Origin: Streptomyces sp. Ncost-T10-10d | GTDB lineage: Bacteria > Actinomycetota > Actinomycetes > Streptomycetales > Streptomycetaceae | DNA length: 64,000 nt | Direction: 5' to 3' | NCBI RefSeq assembly: GCF_900091955.1 | Contig: NZ_FMDF01000120.1 | Coordinates: 48,093-112,092, forward strand | In this document: positions 42,312 through 50,039 of the stretch, one piece after another | Layout of the letters: each line of letters begins with the position of its first letter | Position numbering within the stretch: the stretch's first letter is position 1 | Translations under genes and position numbers: made by a program | The notes under the pieces: model-generated | What the model saw: only the letters and a program-made list of their open reading frames with translations | Databases searched by the model: none | Told to the model about the DNA's origin: nothing

Positions 42312-42860
42312 TCAGAGCGGTGCCGGGACGGTTCGGAGCTGCAGTGCCGGGTGTGGGGGAGCCACGAAGCCGTAGGACTCGTACAGAGCGGCACCGTCTC
42401 CTGTGGCGTTCAGGTTGATCACCGTGACGTGGGCCTCCTCGCGGAACCAGGCGAGGAGTGCGTCGAGGCAGACACGAGCATGCCCACGGCGACGACGGCG
42501 GGGATCGGTGCTGACATTGGAGACGTGCCCGTGCAGTCCGCTCGGATTCGCCGGGCTGGGGGCATGCGCATCGCATGTCCCGACGGCGCTGGAGACGGTG
42601 CCGAGCTCGGGGTCGTCGACCAGGAACGCGGCGAACGTGTCGGGCCGACGCAGCCGCTCGGTGAACCACTGTGCGGAGGCCTCCCGCCACGGGGCATCGG
42701 CACCGCCCGTCTCCATCCCCATATCGGCCAGCATCAGTCCCCGCAGCCGTACCAACGCGGCCACGTCGTCGAGCGTGGCGCGACGAGCACGCACCTCCTG
42801 CCCGCCGCCGACGCCCGTACTCGTGCCGGACTCCAGGCGGTCGATGCGCGAGGGGGTCAT
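42312..42860 (-). CDS. GNAT-family N-acetyltransferase, 182 aa
   Basis: The acetyl-CoA-binding core is readable: VRARRATLDDVAALVRLRGL, HGHVSNVSTDPRRRRRGHAR (motif A, Q/RxxGxG/A variant), VCLDALLAWFREEAHVTVIN and LNATGDGAALYESYGFVAPP. The acceptor is unknown. ATG 42860 overlaps the stop of mgtA by four bases, so it is the last gene of an arsR-mgtA-acetyltransferase operon on the minus strand. Whether it modifies a metal-stress factor or is just co-transcribed is unknown. Confidence 0.8.
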   Translation of the reverse strand: MTPSRIDRLESGTSTGVGGGQEVRARRATLDDVAALVRLRGLMLADMGMETGGADAPWREASAQWFTERLRRPDTFAAFLVDDPELGTVSSAVGTCDAHAPSPANPSGLHGHVSNVSTDPRRRRRGHARVCLDALLAWFREEAHVTVINLNATGDGAALYESYGFVAPPHPALQLRTVPAPL

Positions 42861-45577
42861 GCGAATCTCCACTTCCGTTCGTAGCAGGTACGGGCCGCCC
42901 ACAGTCCGCATGTGTACAGGGCCAGCACCGTTGCGAGCAAAAGGAAATAGAGCGGTGGCAGCGTACTCATGCCCAGCAGCGGACCCAGCGGAGTGATCGG
43001 CAGCAGCAGGCCGACCACCGCAAGACCGGACGCGGCGGCCCGCAGCGGACCGCCGCTGTGGCCCTCGGCTGCGCGGCGGCCCGTACGGAGCAGCAGCATC
43101 ACCAGAGCCTGGGTGAGCAGGTTCTCGGTGAACCAGCCGGAGTGGAACGCCTCCTGCCCGCCCGATGTCGCCGAACCGTGCAATGCGTAGGCCAGCACTG
43201 CGAACGTCGCCAGGTCCGCAGTGGCGTTCAGCAGACCGAAGCAGGTGATGAAGCGGAGGAAATCGCGCGGACGCAGCACCGTGGGCCTCCGCAGTACCGC
43301 AGGGGCGGGCCGGTCGAACGCGAAGGCGAGCTGCGCCACGTCGAAGCACAGGTTCTGCACCAGGACCTGTGCCGGAAGCATCGGCAGGAACGGCAGCATC
43401 AGCCCCGCGGCAAGCATCGCGATGACGTTGCCGAGGTTCGACGAGAGAGTGATGCGCAGATACGTGGCGATGTTCCCGCTGCAGTGCCGGCCGGCAGTGA
43501 TCGCGTGATCGATGGCTGCGAGGTCCTTCTCGGCGAGCACCACATCGGCGGTCTCCCGCGCCACGTCGACCGCGTTCCTCGGGCAGATGCCGACATCGGC
43601 CGCGTGCATCGCGGGCAGATCGTTGACGCCGTCGCCGAGGAATCCGGTGGTGTGCCCGACGGTACGCAATGCGGAGACGATCCGGGCCTTGTGCTCGGGC
43701 GTGCAGCGGGCGAAGACGGTGGCCCGGTCGGCGGCCTCCGCGAGCTCCGAGTCCGACAGCGCGTCGATCCGTTCCGCGGAAACGACATCGCCCGGATCGA
43801 GGCCCAGATCCCGGCAGACGCGGGCGGCGGTCCCCGGATCGTCGCCGGTGAGCACCTTCACGGCGACGCCCCGCTGTTCAAGCACGTCCAGCGCTTGTGC
43901 GGCGCTCGGCGTGAGCGCGTCCCGCAGAGCGACGAACCCGAGGAAGGTCAGCCCCCACTCGTCGGCCGGCGTGTACGTACCGAGCCGGGCGGGCCGTTCG
44001 CTCCGGGCCACCGCGAGCAGCCGCAGACCGTTCGCGGCCTCGCGGGTGGCCAGGGCCCTCAGCCGGTCCCGTTCGGCATCGTTCAGGGCGCACCGGTCGA
44101 GTACTGCCTCCACCGCCCCTTTCGTGACGAGGGTGTGGTTGCCGAGCCTGCCGGGGCCGCGGACGACCGCGGTGGCGAGTCGCCGCACCGGATCGAACGG
44201 CAATGCGGCCACCCCGTCGTACGCGGACAACGCCCCTTCCTGCTCCTCGGTGGCGTACAGAACCGCCTCGTCCAGTGGGTCGGGGGCGGGCAGTTCAGTG
44301 AGCTGCAGCGTCCAAAGTGCGTTCACTGCGGCCCAGTGCAGCACCTCGGGATCGGGCAGGCCCGCCCCGTTCAGCGACCGTTCGACGACCGGCCGGTCCT
44401 GGGTGAGGGTTCCGGTCTTGTCCAGACACAGCACGTCGATCGCACCGAGATCGTGCAGAGCGGGCAGCCGTTTGACGATCACTCCGCGGTCCCGGGCGAG
44501 CAGCGAGGCGCCCCTGGCCAGCACCGTCGTGACGATCACCGGCAGCATCTCCGGCGTCAGCCCGACCGCCACCGCGACGGCGAACGGCAGCGTCTCCAGA
44601 CCGCGGCCACGCAGTGCCGCGTTGGCCATCAGCACCAGGGGCGGGGTGAGCAGCATGAACCGGATCAGCGTCCAGGAAATCCCCTGCACCGAACGGTCGA
44701 AGGCGCTCGTGCCCCGGCGGCGCGCCGAACTGTCGTACGCGGCGGCGAACCGGGTGCCCGTACCCGTGGCCGTCACCACTGCCGTACCACTGCCCGAAGC
44801 CACGCTGCTTCCCTGGAAACACAGCTCGGGCCGTGCGAACAACCCGGCCTCGCCACCGGACCCGGCGTCGGCGGTGCGGTGCCCGTCCGGAGCATCGACG
44901 GGGCGTTTGGCGACCGGCACCGACTCGCCCGTGAGGGCCGACTGATGCACGGTCAGGCCGCTCGCGCGCAGGAGCCGTACATCGGCAGGCACGAGATCTC
45001 CCGGACCGAGCCTGATCACATCGCCCGGCACCAACTCCCCGACCGGCATCTCGCGCGCCTGTGGCGCGGCATCCGGGCCGGTGCGGCGCAGCACGGTCGC
45101 GGTGGTCGCCACCAGCTCCCGCAGCACGGCCGTCGAACGGTCGGCCCGATGCTCCTCGGCGGAGCGCAACAGACAGCTGACGACCACGAGGGCCAGCGTC
45201 ACGGCAGCCGTGCCCCATGAGGCCACCGCTGCCGAGACCAGACCCAGACACAGGAGCACCGAGGTGAACGGATCCCGCAGGCTGCTTATGAAACGGCGGG
45301 GCCAGGAGAACGGACGCCAGGCCGGCAAGGTGTTCTCGCCGAACCGTTCCAGCCGTTCCTCCGCCTGTCCCTCCAGCAGCCCGCGTGGCCCGCTGTCCAG
45401 CGAGCGGAGAACCTGCAAGGAGGTCGGTGCGGCAACCGGCGAAGCGGGCGGCGTGACGCCAGGGGCGGCGCTCCGGATGACCGCCGGATCCGCTATCGGC
45501 ACGATCACGGCGGACGACTGGTCGGGATCGGTGCTGCCGGGGCCTGCGGCGGCACCGCGCTCAGGCACCGAGTTCAC
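42857..45577 (-). CDS. mgtA: MgtA-like P-type Mg2+/divalent-cation ATPase, 906 aa
   Basis: A P-type ATPase of the P3B (MgtA) group: actuator loop LTVHQSALTGESVPVAKRPV, phosphorylation site VLCLDKTGTLTQDRPV (about 380-395), VKVLTGDDPGTAARVCRDLG and hinge FLGDGVNDLPAMHAADVGIC. About ten membrane helices are present, six after the catalytic loop. It imports Mg2+ or a similar ion using ATP. GTG 45577 lies inside the 3' end of the arsR-family gene (17-bp overlap). The preceding regulator points to metal-dependent control of the operon. Confidence 0.85.
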   Translation of the reverse strand: MNSVPERGAAAGPGSTDPDQSSAVIVPIADPAVIRSAAPGVTPPASPVAAPTSLQVLRSLDSGPRGLLEGQAEERLERFGENTLPAWRPFSWPRRFISSLRDPFTSVLLCLGLVSAAVASWGTAAVTLALVVVSCLLRSAEEHRADRSTAVLRELVATTATVLRRTGPDAAPQAREMPVGELVPGDVIRLGPGDLVPADVRLLRASGLTVHQSALTGESVPVAKRPVDAPDGHRTADAGSGGEAGLFARPELCFQGSSVASGSGTAVVTATGTGTRFAAAYDSSARRRGTSAFDRSVQGISWTLIRFMLLTPPLVLMANAALRGRGLETLPFAVAVAVGLTPEMLPVIVTTVLARGASLLARDRGVIVKRLPALHDLGAIDVLCLDKTGTLTQDRPVVERSLNGAGLPDPEVLHWAAVNALWTLQLTELPAPDPLDEAVLYATEEQEGALSAYDGVAALPFDPVRRLATAVVRGPGRLGNHTLVTKGAVEAVLDRCALNDAERDRLRALATREAANGLRLLAVARSERPARLGTYTPADEWGLTFLGFVALRDALTPSAAQALDVLEQRGVAVKVLTGDDPGTAARVCRDLGLDPGDVVSAERIDALSDSELAEAADRATVFARCTPEHKARIVSALRTVGHTTGFLGDGVNDLPAMHAADVGICPRNAVDVARETADVVLAEKDLAAIDHAITAGRHCSGNIATYLRITLSSNLGNVIAMLAAGLMLPFLPMLPAQVLVQNLCFDVAQLAFAFDRPAPAVLRRPTVLRPRDFLRFITCFGLLNATADLATFAVLAYALHGSATSGGQEAFHSGWFTENLLTQALVMLLLRTGRRAAEGHSGGPLRAAASGLAVVGLLLPITPLGPLLGMSTLPPLYFLLLATVLALYTCGLWAARTCYERKWRFA

Positions 45578-45926
45578 GGAGGCGTACGGGGTGCGCGGGC
45601 GCGTGTCCGGAGCGTTCGGCGAGCTGGCCGACCATGAGCCGGACGACCGTCACCACGTCGGGGTCGTCGACCAGGTACACCTGCCGACGGCCTTCGCGGC
45701 GTGACCGTACGAGACCGGCCAGTTTCAGCTTCGTCAGATGCTGGCTGACCGAAGGCAGGGTGCCGCCCACCCGGTCCGCAAGGCCGGTCACATCGCTCTC
45801 GCCCTGGGAGAGGGCCCACACGATGTGCAGCCGCGCAGGCGTCGCCAGCAGGCCGAAGGCGGCAGCCGCCTCCACCAGTACCTCCGCGGGCGGATCCTCG
45901 AAACCGCCGTCGGCAGCTGTCGACAC
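45561..45926 (-). CDS. ArsR-family winged-helix metalloregulator, 121 aa
   Basis: GTG 45926 has GGGAGAG upstream. The fold is a standard ArsR/SmtB domain: FGLLATPARLHIVWALSQGE, SDVTGLADRVGGTLPSVSQH as the recognition helix, and AGLVRSRREGRRQVYLVDDP as the wing. No Cys is present, so sensing would rely on His, Asp and Glu residues such as those near SGHAPAHPVRLRELGA, as in zinc or nickel sensors. It is the first gene of the mgtA operon, which it probably represses. Binding sites are likely in 45927-46272. Confidence 0.85.
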   Translation of the reverse strand: MSTAADGGFEDPPAEVLVEAAAAFGLLATPARLHIVWALSQGESDVTGLADRVGGTLPSVSQHLTKLKLAGLVRSRREGRRQVYLVDDPDVVTVVRLMVGQLAERSGHAPAHPVRLRELGA

Positions 45927-46272
45927 TCTTGCTCTCCCTGTCCGCGTGGGCCATTCCTCGCACCCGAAACACCCAGTGTAGGCGCCGGACGGCCGCCGTC
46001 CGCGGGCCCATGCGTCTGTGAGCGGCGTGCGCGCTCGCGACCGGGAACGGCAGGCGCACTCCGTCAGACGCATCGGATTGTGGACTCATCCGGGCGGTTG
46101 CCGAGCGGGAACGGTCACATCGCAAAAAAAGCGATCCCGTCCCACGAGGCAGGTTCTCGTTTGTCATGCTGTCGCCGTACTCATGCCGACGGTCCACGGA
46201 ATCTGAGCCCTTCAAGACAGCTCTGACCTGCATATTCAGTGTCTTGGGACTCACTGGTGAGAGAAGTGATCG

Positions 46273-46899
46273 ATGCCTTCCGAGCACGCTGACAACACTC
46301 ACGGGGAGCCGGCAAGGGAGACCGCGGAGACCGACGCCCTTGCACTGAAGATATTGGTCGCCGGAGGCTTCGGGGTCGGGAAGACGACGCTGGTCGGCGC
46401 GGTCAGTGAGATCCGGCCGTTGCGGACGGAGGAGGTCCTCAGCGAGGCCGGACAGTCGGTCGACGACACCGATGGGGTCGATCGGAAGACCACGACGACC
46501 GTCGCCATGGATTTCGGACGCATCACCATCCGGTCCGGTCTCTCGCTCTATCTGTTCGGCACACCGGGACAGGACCGTTTCTGGTTCCTGTGGGACGAGC
46601 TCTCCCAAGGGGCGCTCGGGGCCGTCGTTCTCGCCGACACCCGGCGCCTGGAGGACTGTTTCCCGGCCGTCGACTACTTCGAGCACCGCGGCATCCCCTT
46701 CGTCGTGGCGGTCAACTGCTTCGCGGGCGCCCGCGCCTACGGCGAGCGCGAAGTGTCCCGTGCCCTTGATCTCGACCTCGGCACGCCCGTCGTGCTGTGC
46801 GATGCGCGCGACCGGGACTCCGGCAAGGAAGTCCTGATCCGCATGGTCGAATACGCCGGCCGGATGCACACCGCCCGGCTCCTCGACTCGGTGAGCTGA
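46273..46899 (+). CDS. cvnD: CvnD-type small GTPase (ATP/GTP-binding protein), 208 aa
   Basis: A P-loop GTPase of the conservon type: LKILVAGGFGVGKTTLVGAV (Walker A about 34-41), TTTTVAMDFGRITI (switch I), LYLFGTPGQDRFWFLWDELS (G3) and FVVAVNCFAGARAYG (G4-like, NCF in place of NKxD). It resembles Rho/Ras-like proteins acting with roadblock regulators at the membrane. Upstream of ATG 46273 is GAGAGAAG. It is not beside a cvnABC set; instead a roadblock gene follows at 47043. It may serve the cvnABC cluster 7 kb away. Confidence 0.85.
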   Translation: MPSEHADNTHGEPARETAETDALALKILVAGGFGVGKTTLVGAVSEIRPLRTEEVLSEAGQSVDDTDGVDRKTTTTVAMDFGRITIRSGLSLYLFGTPGQDRFWFLWDELSQGALGAVVLADTRRLEDCFPAVDYFEHRGIPFVVAVNCFAGARAYGEREVSRALDLDLGTPVVLCDARDRDSGKEVLIRMVEYAGRMHTARLLDSVS

Positions 46900-47042
46900 C
46901 CCTCCCGGCGCACATCTGTTGCGCGCCGAGGGGCCAGGACCCAGCCACATGACCGAGGAGTGCTTGCCCGTACGTGACCAGTGCGCGAGGCTTACGCGAA
47001 ACGTGGGGCACGGGGAACGCATGAGCGGGGAGGAGCGGGGAA

Positions 47043-47456
47043 ATGGCGCTGGACAGGGAACTCGACTGGCTCCTTGACGATCTCACGAGCAGGGTCGAGC
47101 ACATACGGCACGCGTTGGTGCTGTCGAACGACGGGCTGGTGACCGGAGCGAGTACGGGCCTGGCGCGTGAGGACGCGGAGCATCTCGCAGCGGTCTCGTC
47201 CGGGCTGCACAGCCTTGCCCGCGGATCGGGACGCCACTTCCGCGCCGGGAAGGCCCGGCAGACCATGGTGGAATTCGATGAGGCACTGCTCTTTGTGACG
47301 GCCGCAGGGGACGGCAGCTGTCTGTGCGTGCTGAGCGCGGCCGAGGCCGACGTCGGTCAGGTCGCGTACGAGATGACGCTGCTCGTGAACAGAGTCGGAG
47401 AGCATCTCGGTGTTGCCGCGCGGCAGGCGGAAAGCGAAGGAGACAAGCGGACCTGA
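47043..47456 (+). CDS. cvnB: roadblock/LC7 (CvnB-like) protein, 137 aa
   Basis: ELDWLLDDLTSRVEHIRHAL, VLSNDGLVTGASTGLAREDA, GRHFRAGKARQTMVEFDEAL and VAYEMTLLVNRVGEHL define a CvnB-type roadblock domain, very like the protein at 38674-39111. ATG 47043 follows a GGGGAGGAGCGGGGAA site. It is 143 bp after cvnD. It likely modulates that GTPase. The order D then B, without A and C, is unusual for conservons, which normally run A-B-C-D. Confidence 0.85.
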   Translation: MALDRELDWLLDDLTSRVEHIRHALVLSNDGLVTGASTGLAREDAEHLAAVSSGLHSLARGSGRHFRAGKARQTMVEFDEALLFVTAAGDGSCLCVLSAAEADVGQVAYEMTLLVNRVGEHLGVAARQAESEGDKRT

Positions 47457-47549
47457 CCCGGCCGTGGGAGTTATCCACAGGCCGGGCGAGCGATGACCTG
47501 CCGGGTTACGGTGCTCACAGAGAGTAATTCAGTCTCACGGGGGAGCACC

Positions 47550-48638
47550 ATGACTGTTGCCGAAGCTGCATGTATCGATACCGCAAGCACGATGGCTGTG
47601 GGCACAGCGGCCCGGGAACTTCAGCTGAAGCGCGGCGAGTTCGCCATCGCCGTACATATGGGTCTGGTCCGCGTGCTGGTGCAGGGTGGCGGAAGGCCGA
47701 GGGTCCGCAAGGAGGAGGTCGACCGGCTGCGGTCGCAGGACGGGTTTCCGGAGGCGCTGCGGGAGAGGGTGCACACCGTCGGGACGGCGGAAGGCGCCCG
47801 ACTGCTCGGGATCAGTCCGGACCGCTTCACCAAGCTGGCCCGTGCGGGATGCCTCACGCCGATCACCTTTTACCTCAACCGGTACCGGGCGGTGGTCTGG
47901 CTCTATCTCGCTCAGGAGCTTGTGGAGTTCGCCGCCAGGCAGTCTCAGCTCCTGGTGGGGAAGAGCCCGGCCTGGGTGCGTAGCCGGTTGGAGGGAGGCG
48001 CCGACTTCCGTGCGCGCAACTGGCGCTCGCGCCGCATCGAACGGCTGCTGAGCTTCATGGAGGACCCCTGGGCCCGCGCGGCCGTGCTCGCGGGCACGCT
48101 GGACCCGGTGCAGTTGGCAGAGGTGGTCGACGATCTGTACGAGCGTGCCTACCTCGCCAGGATCCGGCCCGAACCGGTCTTCGGGCCAACGGGGTCGCCT
48201 TCTGCGAGGGAGGCCATGGGGCGCCTGATGCAGGCCGACGAACCGGACGAGATGCTGTGGCGGCGGGTCGGCCTGATCATGGAGCTGGACAACGCCCGGG
48301 AGGCCAGGCCGGCTCCGCGTCCGGGCGACGAGTGGTGCCCCGGTATCGAGCTCGGGCCCGGGTTCGAGAGGGGGCAGGAATCTGAGCTCGTGCCCGTCAC
48401 TGAGCCCGAACCTGCCTCGGTCTCCGAACCGGTCCAGGTCTTCAGCCCCGATCCGGCATTCGGTCCCGTCCCGGCGTCCGAGCCCGCACCAACCTTCGTT
48501 CCTGTACGCGATTCCGATCCGGACCGTGATCCGGCGACCGATCCTGCACCTGCGCCCACATCGGCTCCAGAAGCCGCACTTGGGCTGCTTGCCCGAATCG
48601 GTCTGCGCAGGCGCGCATCCCGGCGTCCTTGCCGGTAA
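47550..48638 (+). CDS. DUF6397-type protein, 362 aa
   Basis: ATG 47550 has GGGGGAG eight bases upstream. Residues 10-190 contain two helix-turn-helix-like segments: TAARELQLKRGEFAIAVHMG, and TAEGARLLGISPDRFTKLAR followed by FYLNRYRAVVWLYLAQELVE. They look like excisionase-type DNA-binding modules. The last 110 residues are a Pro/Glu-rich low-complexity tail of repeating EPAP/SEP units. I recognise it as the Streptomyces DUF6397 family; function unknown, probably DNA-associated. No signal peptide. Stands alone. Confidence 0.75.
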   Translation: MTVAEAACIDTASTMAVGTAARELQLKRGEFAIAVHMGLVRVLVQGGGRPRVRKEEVDRLRSQDGFPEALRERVHTVGTAEGARLLGISPDRFTKLARAGCLTPITFYLNRYRAVVWLYLAQELVEFAARQSQLLVGKSPAWVRSRLEGGADFRARNWRSRRIERLLSFMEDPWARAAVLAGTLDPVQLAEVVDDLYERAYLARIRPEPVFGPTGSPSAREAMGRLMQADEPDEMLWRRVGLIMELDNAREARPAPRPGDEWCPGIELGPGFERGQESELVPVTEPEPASVSEPVQVFSPDPAFGPVPASEPAPTFVPVRDSDPDRDPATDPAPAPTSAPEAALGLLARIGLRRRASRRPCR

Positions 48639-48679
48639 ACAACTCGCGCAGGGAGAACGGCACCGGCATCCTGGCCCGC

Positions 48680-49168
48680 ATGCTGATCAGGAAAGCCACT
48701 GCCGAGGACTGGCCCGCCATCTGGCCGTTCTTTCACGAAATCGTCGCCGCCGGTGAGACCTTCACCTACCCGCTCGATCTCGGTGAGGACGACGCCCGCT
48801 CCTGGTGGCTCCTCGAGTCGCCGAACCGCACGGTCGTCGCAGTTGACGACGACGGGACCATCCTCGGCACGGCAAAGATGAACAACAACCACATGGGCAA
48901 CGGCGCGCACATCGCCAGTGCCAGTTACATGGTCGACCCCAAGCGTTCCGGGCAGGGTGTGGGCCGGGCCCTGTGCGTGTACACGCTGGAATGGGCTCGC
49001 TCGTCGGGGTTTCGCGCCATGCAGTTCAACGCCGTGGTGGAGACGAACACCTACGCTGTCCGGCTCTACCGCTCGCTCGGCTTCGAAATCCTGGGAACCC
49101 TGCCCGAGGGGTTCAACCACCCGAAACAGGGATTCGTCGGACTGCACATCATGTACCGCCCTCTGTGA
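48680..49168 (+). CDS. GNAT-family N-acetyltransferase, 162 aa
   Basis: The start is MLIRKATAEDWPAIWPFFHE at ATG 48680; the open frame further upstream overlaps the previous gene. Acetyl-CoA motifs are ASASYMVDPKRSGQGVGRAL (motif A, RxxGxG) and FNAVVETNTYAVRLYRSLGF (motif B). The sequence FFHEIVAAGETFTYP is typical of a common actinobacterial subgroup of phosphinothricin-acetyltransferase-like proteins. Substrate unknown. Only about 40 bp separate it from the DUF6397 gene, so co-transcription is possible. Confidence 0.85.
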   Translation: MLIRKATAEDWPAIWPFFHEIVAAGETFTYPLDLGEDDARSWWLLESPNRTVVAVDDDGTILGTAKMNNNHMGNGAHIASASYMVDPKRSGQGVGRALCVYTLEWARSSGFRAMQFNAVVETNTYAVRLYRSLGFEILGTLPEGFNHPKQGFVGLHIMYRPL

Positions 49169-49322
49169 CAGCCGGCTTGTCCCTCATGTCCCAAGCGGTG
49201 GTGATGCGGGGTCAGCTGTGACCTCGCATGCTCCGTGGGGCGGGTGCGCGCGTAGTTGTCGGGGGCAGTACTGTGCGCCCCACCGCCATTCGGGCGATGA
49301 AACTCATGCGGAGGAACAATTC

Positions 49323-49943
49323 ATGACCATACCCAGGAGATCGTTGCGTGCAGCGGGGACGCTCGCAGCCGCAACGGTGGTCGGCTTGACCGGCGCGGTC
49401 CTCTCCGCCGGCCCGGCCGCAGCTCACACCCCCACTTGGGCCGTGACCTGTACCGAGGTGAGCCTTGACCTGACTGCCTACAACGGCAACGTCACCAACC
49501 AGGTGACCGTGACCGTCGACGGCAAGGACCTCCTGCCCACCGAGACTTTCGGTAGGGAGCTCCACAAGAAGCTTGAGCTGCCCAAGCACGACAAGGAACT
49601 GACGGTTCACCTCGTCGTCAAGGCCGGAGACGGCGACAAGTTCTCGCGCGACGAGACCAAGCTGGCACCGGTGTGCGAAGGCACCACCCCGGCGCCCGCG
49701 CCGTCCGAGGCCACGCCGTCGCAGGCGCCCTCCCCGGAGGCACCCGTCAAGAGCGCCACGCCCAGCGAGGCAGCTTCGGAGTCCGCCCCTCCCGCGGCCT
49801 CTCCGAGCCCCAGCTCGCCGGACCTGGCCGAGACGGGTTCCTCGTCCGCCACTCCGATCATTGGTGGAGCGGCTGTGGCCGTCCTGCTCGCCGGTGGCGG
49901 CATCATGTGGTCCGTGCGTAAGCGTCGTACCGCACAGCAGTGA
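49323..49943 (+). CDS. sortase-anchored LAETG surface protein, 206 aa
   Basis: It has an N-terminal signal peptide (RRSLRAAGTLAAATVVGLTG ending AGPAAAHT). A small beta-rich domain follows (AVTCTEVSLDLTAYNGNVTN to LVVKAGDGDKFSRDETKLAP) with two Cys that may pair. Then comes a Pro/Ser/Ala stalk of about 50 residues, the sorting motif LAETG, a membrane helix (PIIGGAAVAVLLAGGGIMWS) and RKRR. LAxTG is the signal of class E sortases in Streptomyces, so the protein should be covalently linked to the cell wall. ATG 49323 follows GGAGGAACAATTC. Function of the exposed domain unknown. Confidence 0.85.
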   Translation: MTIPRRSLRAAGTLAAATVVGLTGAVLSAGPAAAHTPTWAVTCTEVSLDLTAYNGNVTNQVTVTVDGKDLLPTETFGRELHKKLELPKHDKELTVHLVVKAGDGDKFSRDETKLAPVCEGTTPAPAPSEATPSQAPSPEAPVKSATPSEAASESAPPAASPSPSSPDLAETGSSSATPIIGGAAVAVLLAGGGIMWSVRKRRTAQQ

Positions 49944-49989
49944 CGTAGACCGGTGGTCCCGGTGCAGGACTGCGCCAGGACCACCGGAC

Positions 49990-50029
49990 GAGGGGTGTGT
50001 CTTCCCGCGCGCGGGAAGACACACCCCTC
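49990..50029. terminator. 40-bp perfect palindrome, bidirectional terminator
   Basis: Every base of 49990-50029 pairs with its partner, giving 19-bp arms beginning GAGGGGTGTGTCTTCCCGC. It lies 47 bp after the LAETG gene and 11 bp after the stop of the convergent phosphatase gene. It can therefore end transcription from both sides. No T tract. Confidence 0.8.
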
Positions 50030-50039
50030 TCCGCTTTCG

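Noticed and set aside
42671..45220. 849-codon plus-strand frame opposite mgtA
   Set aside because: Gln/Arg/Gly-rich shadow with no motif; the minus strand has DKTGTLT and the other P-type ATPase motifs.
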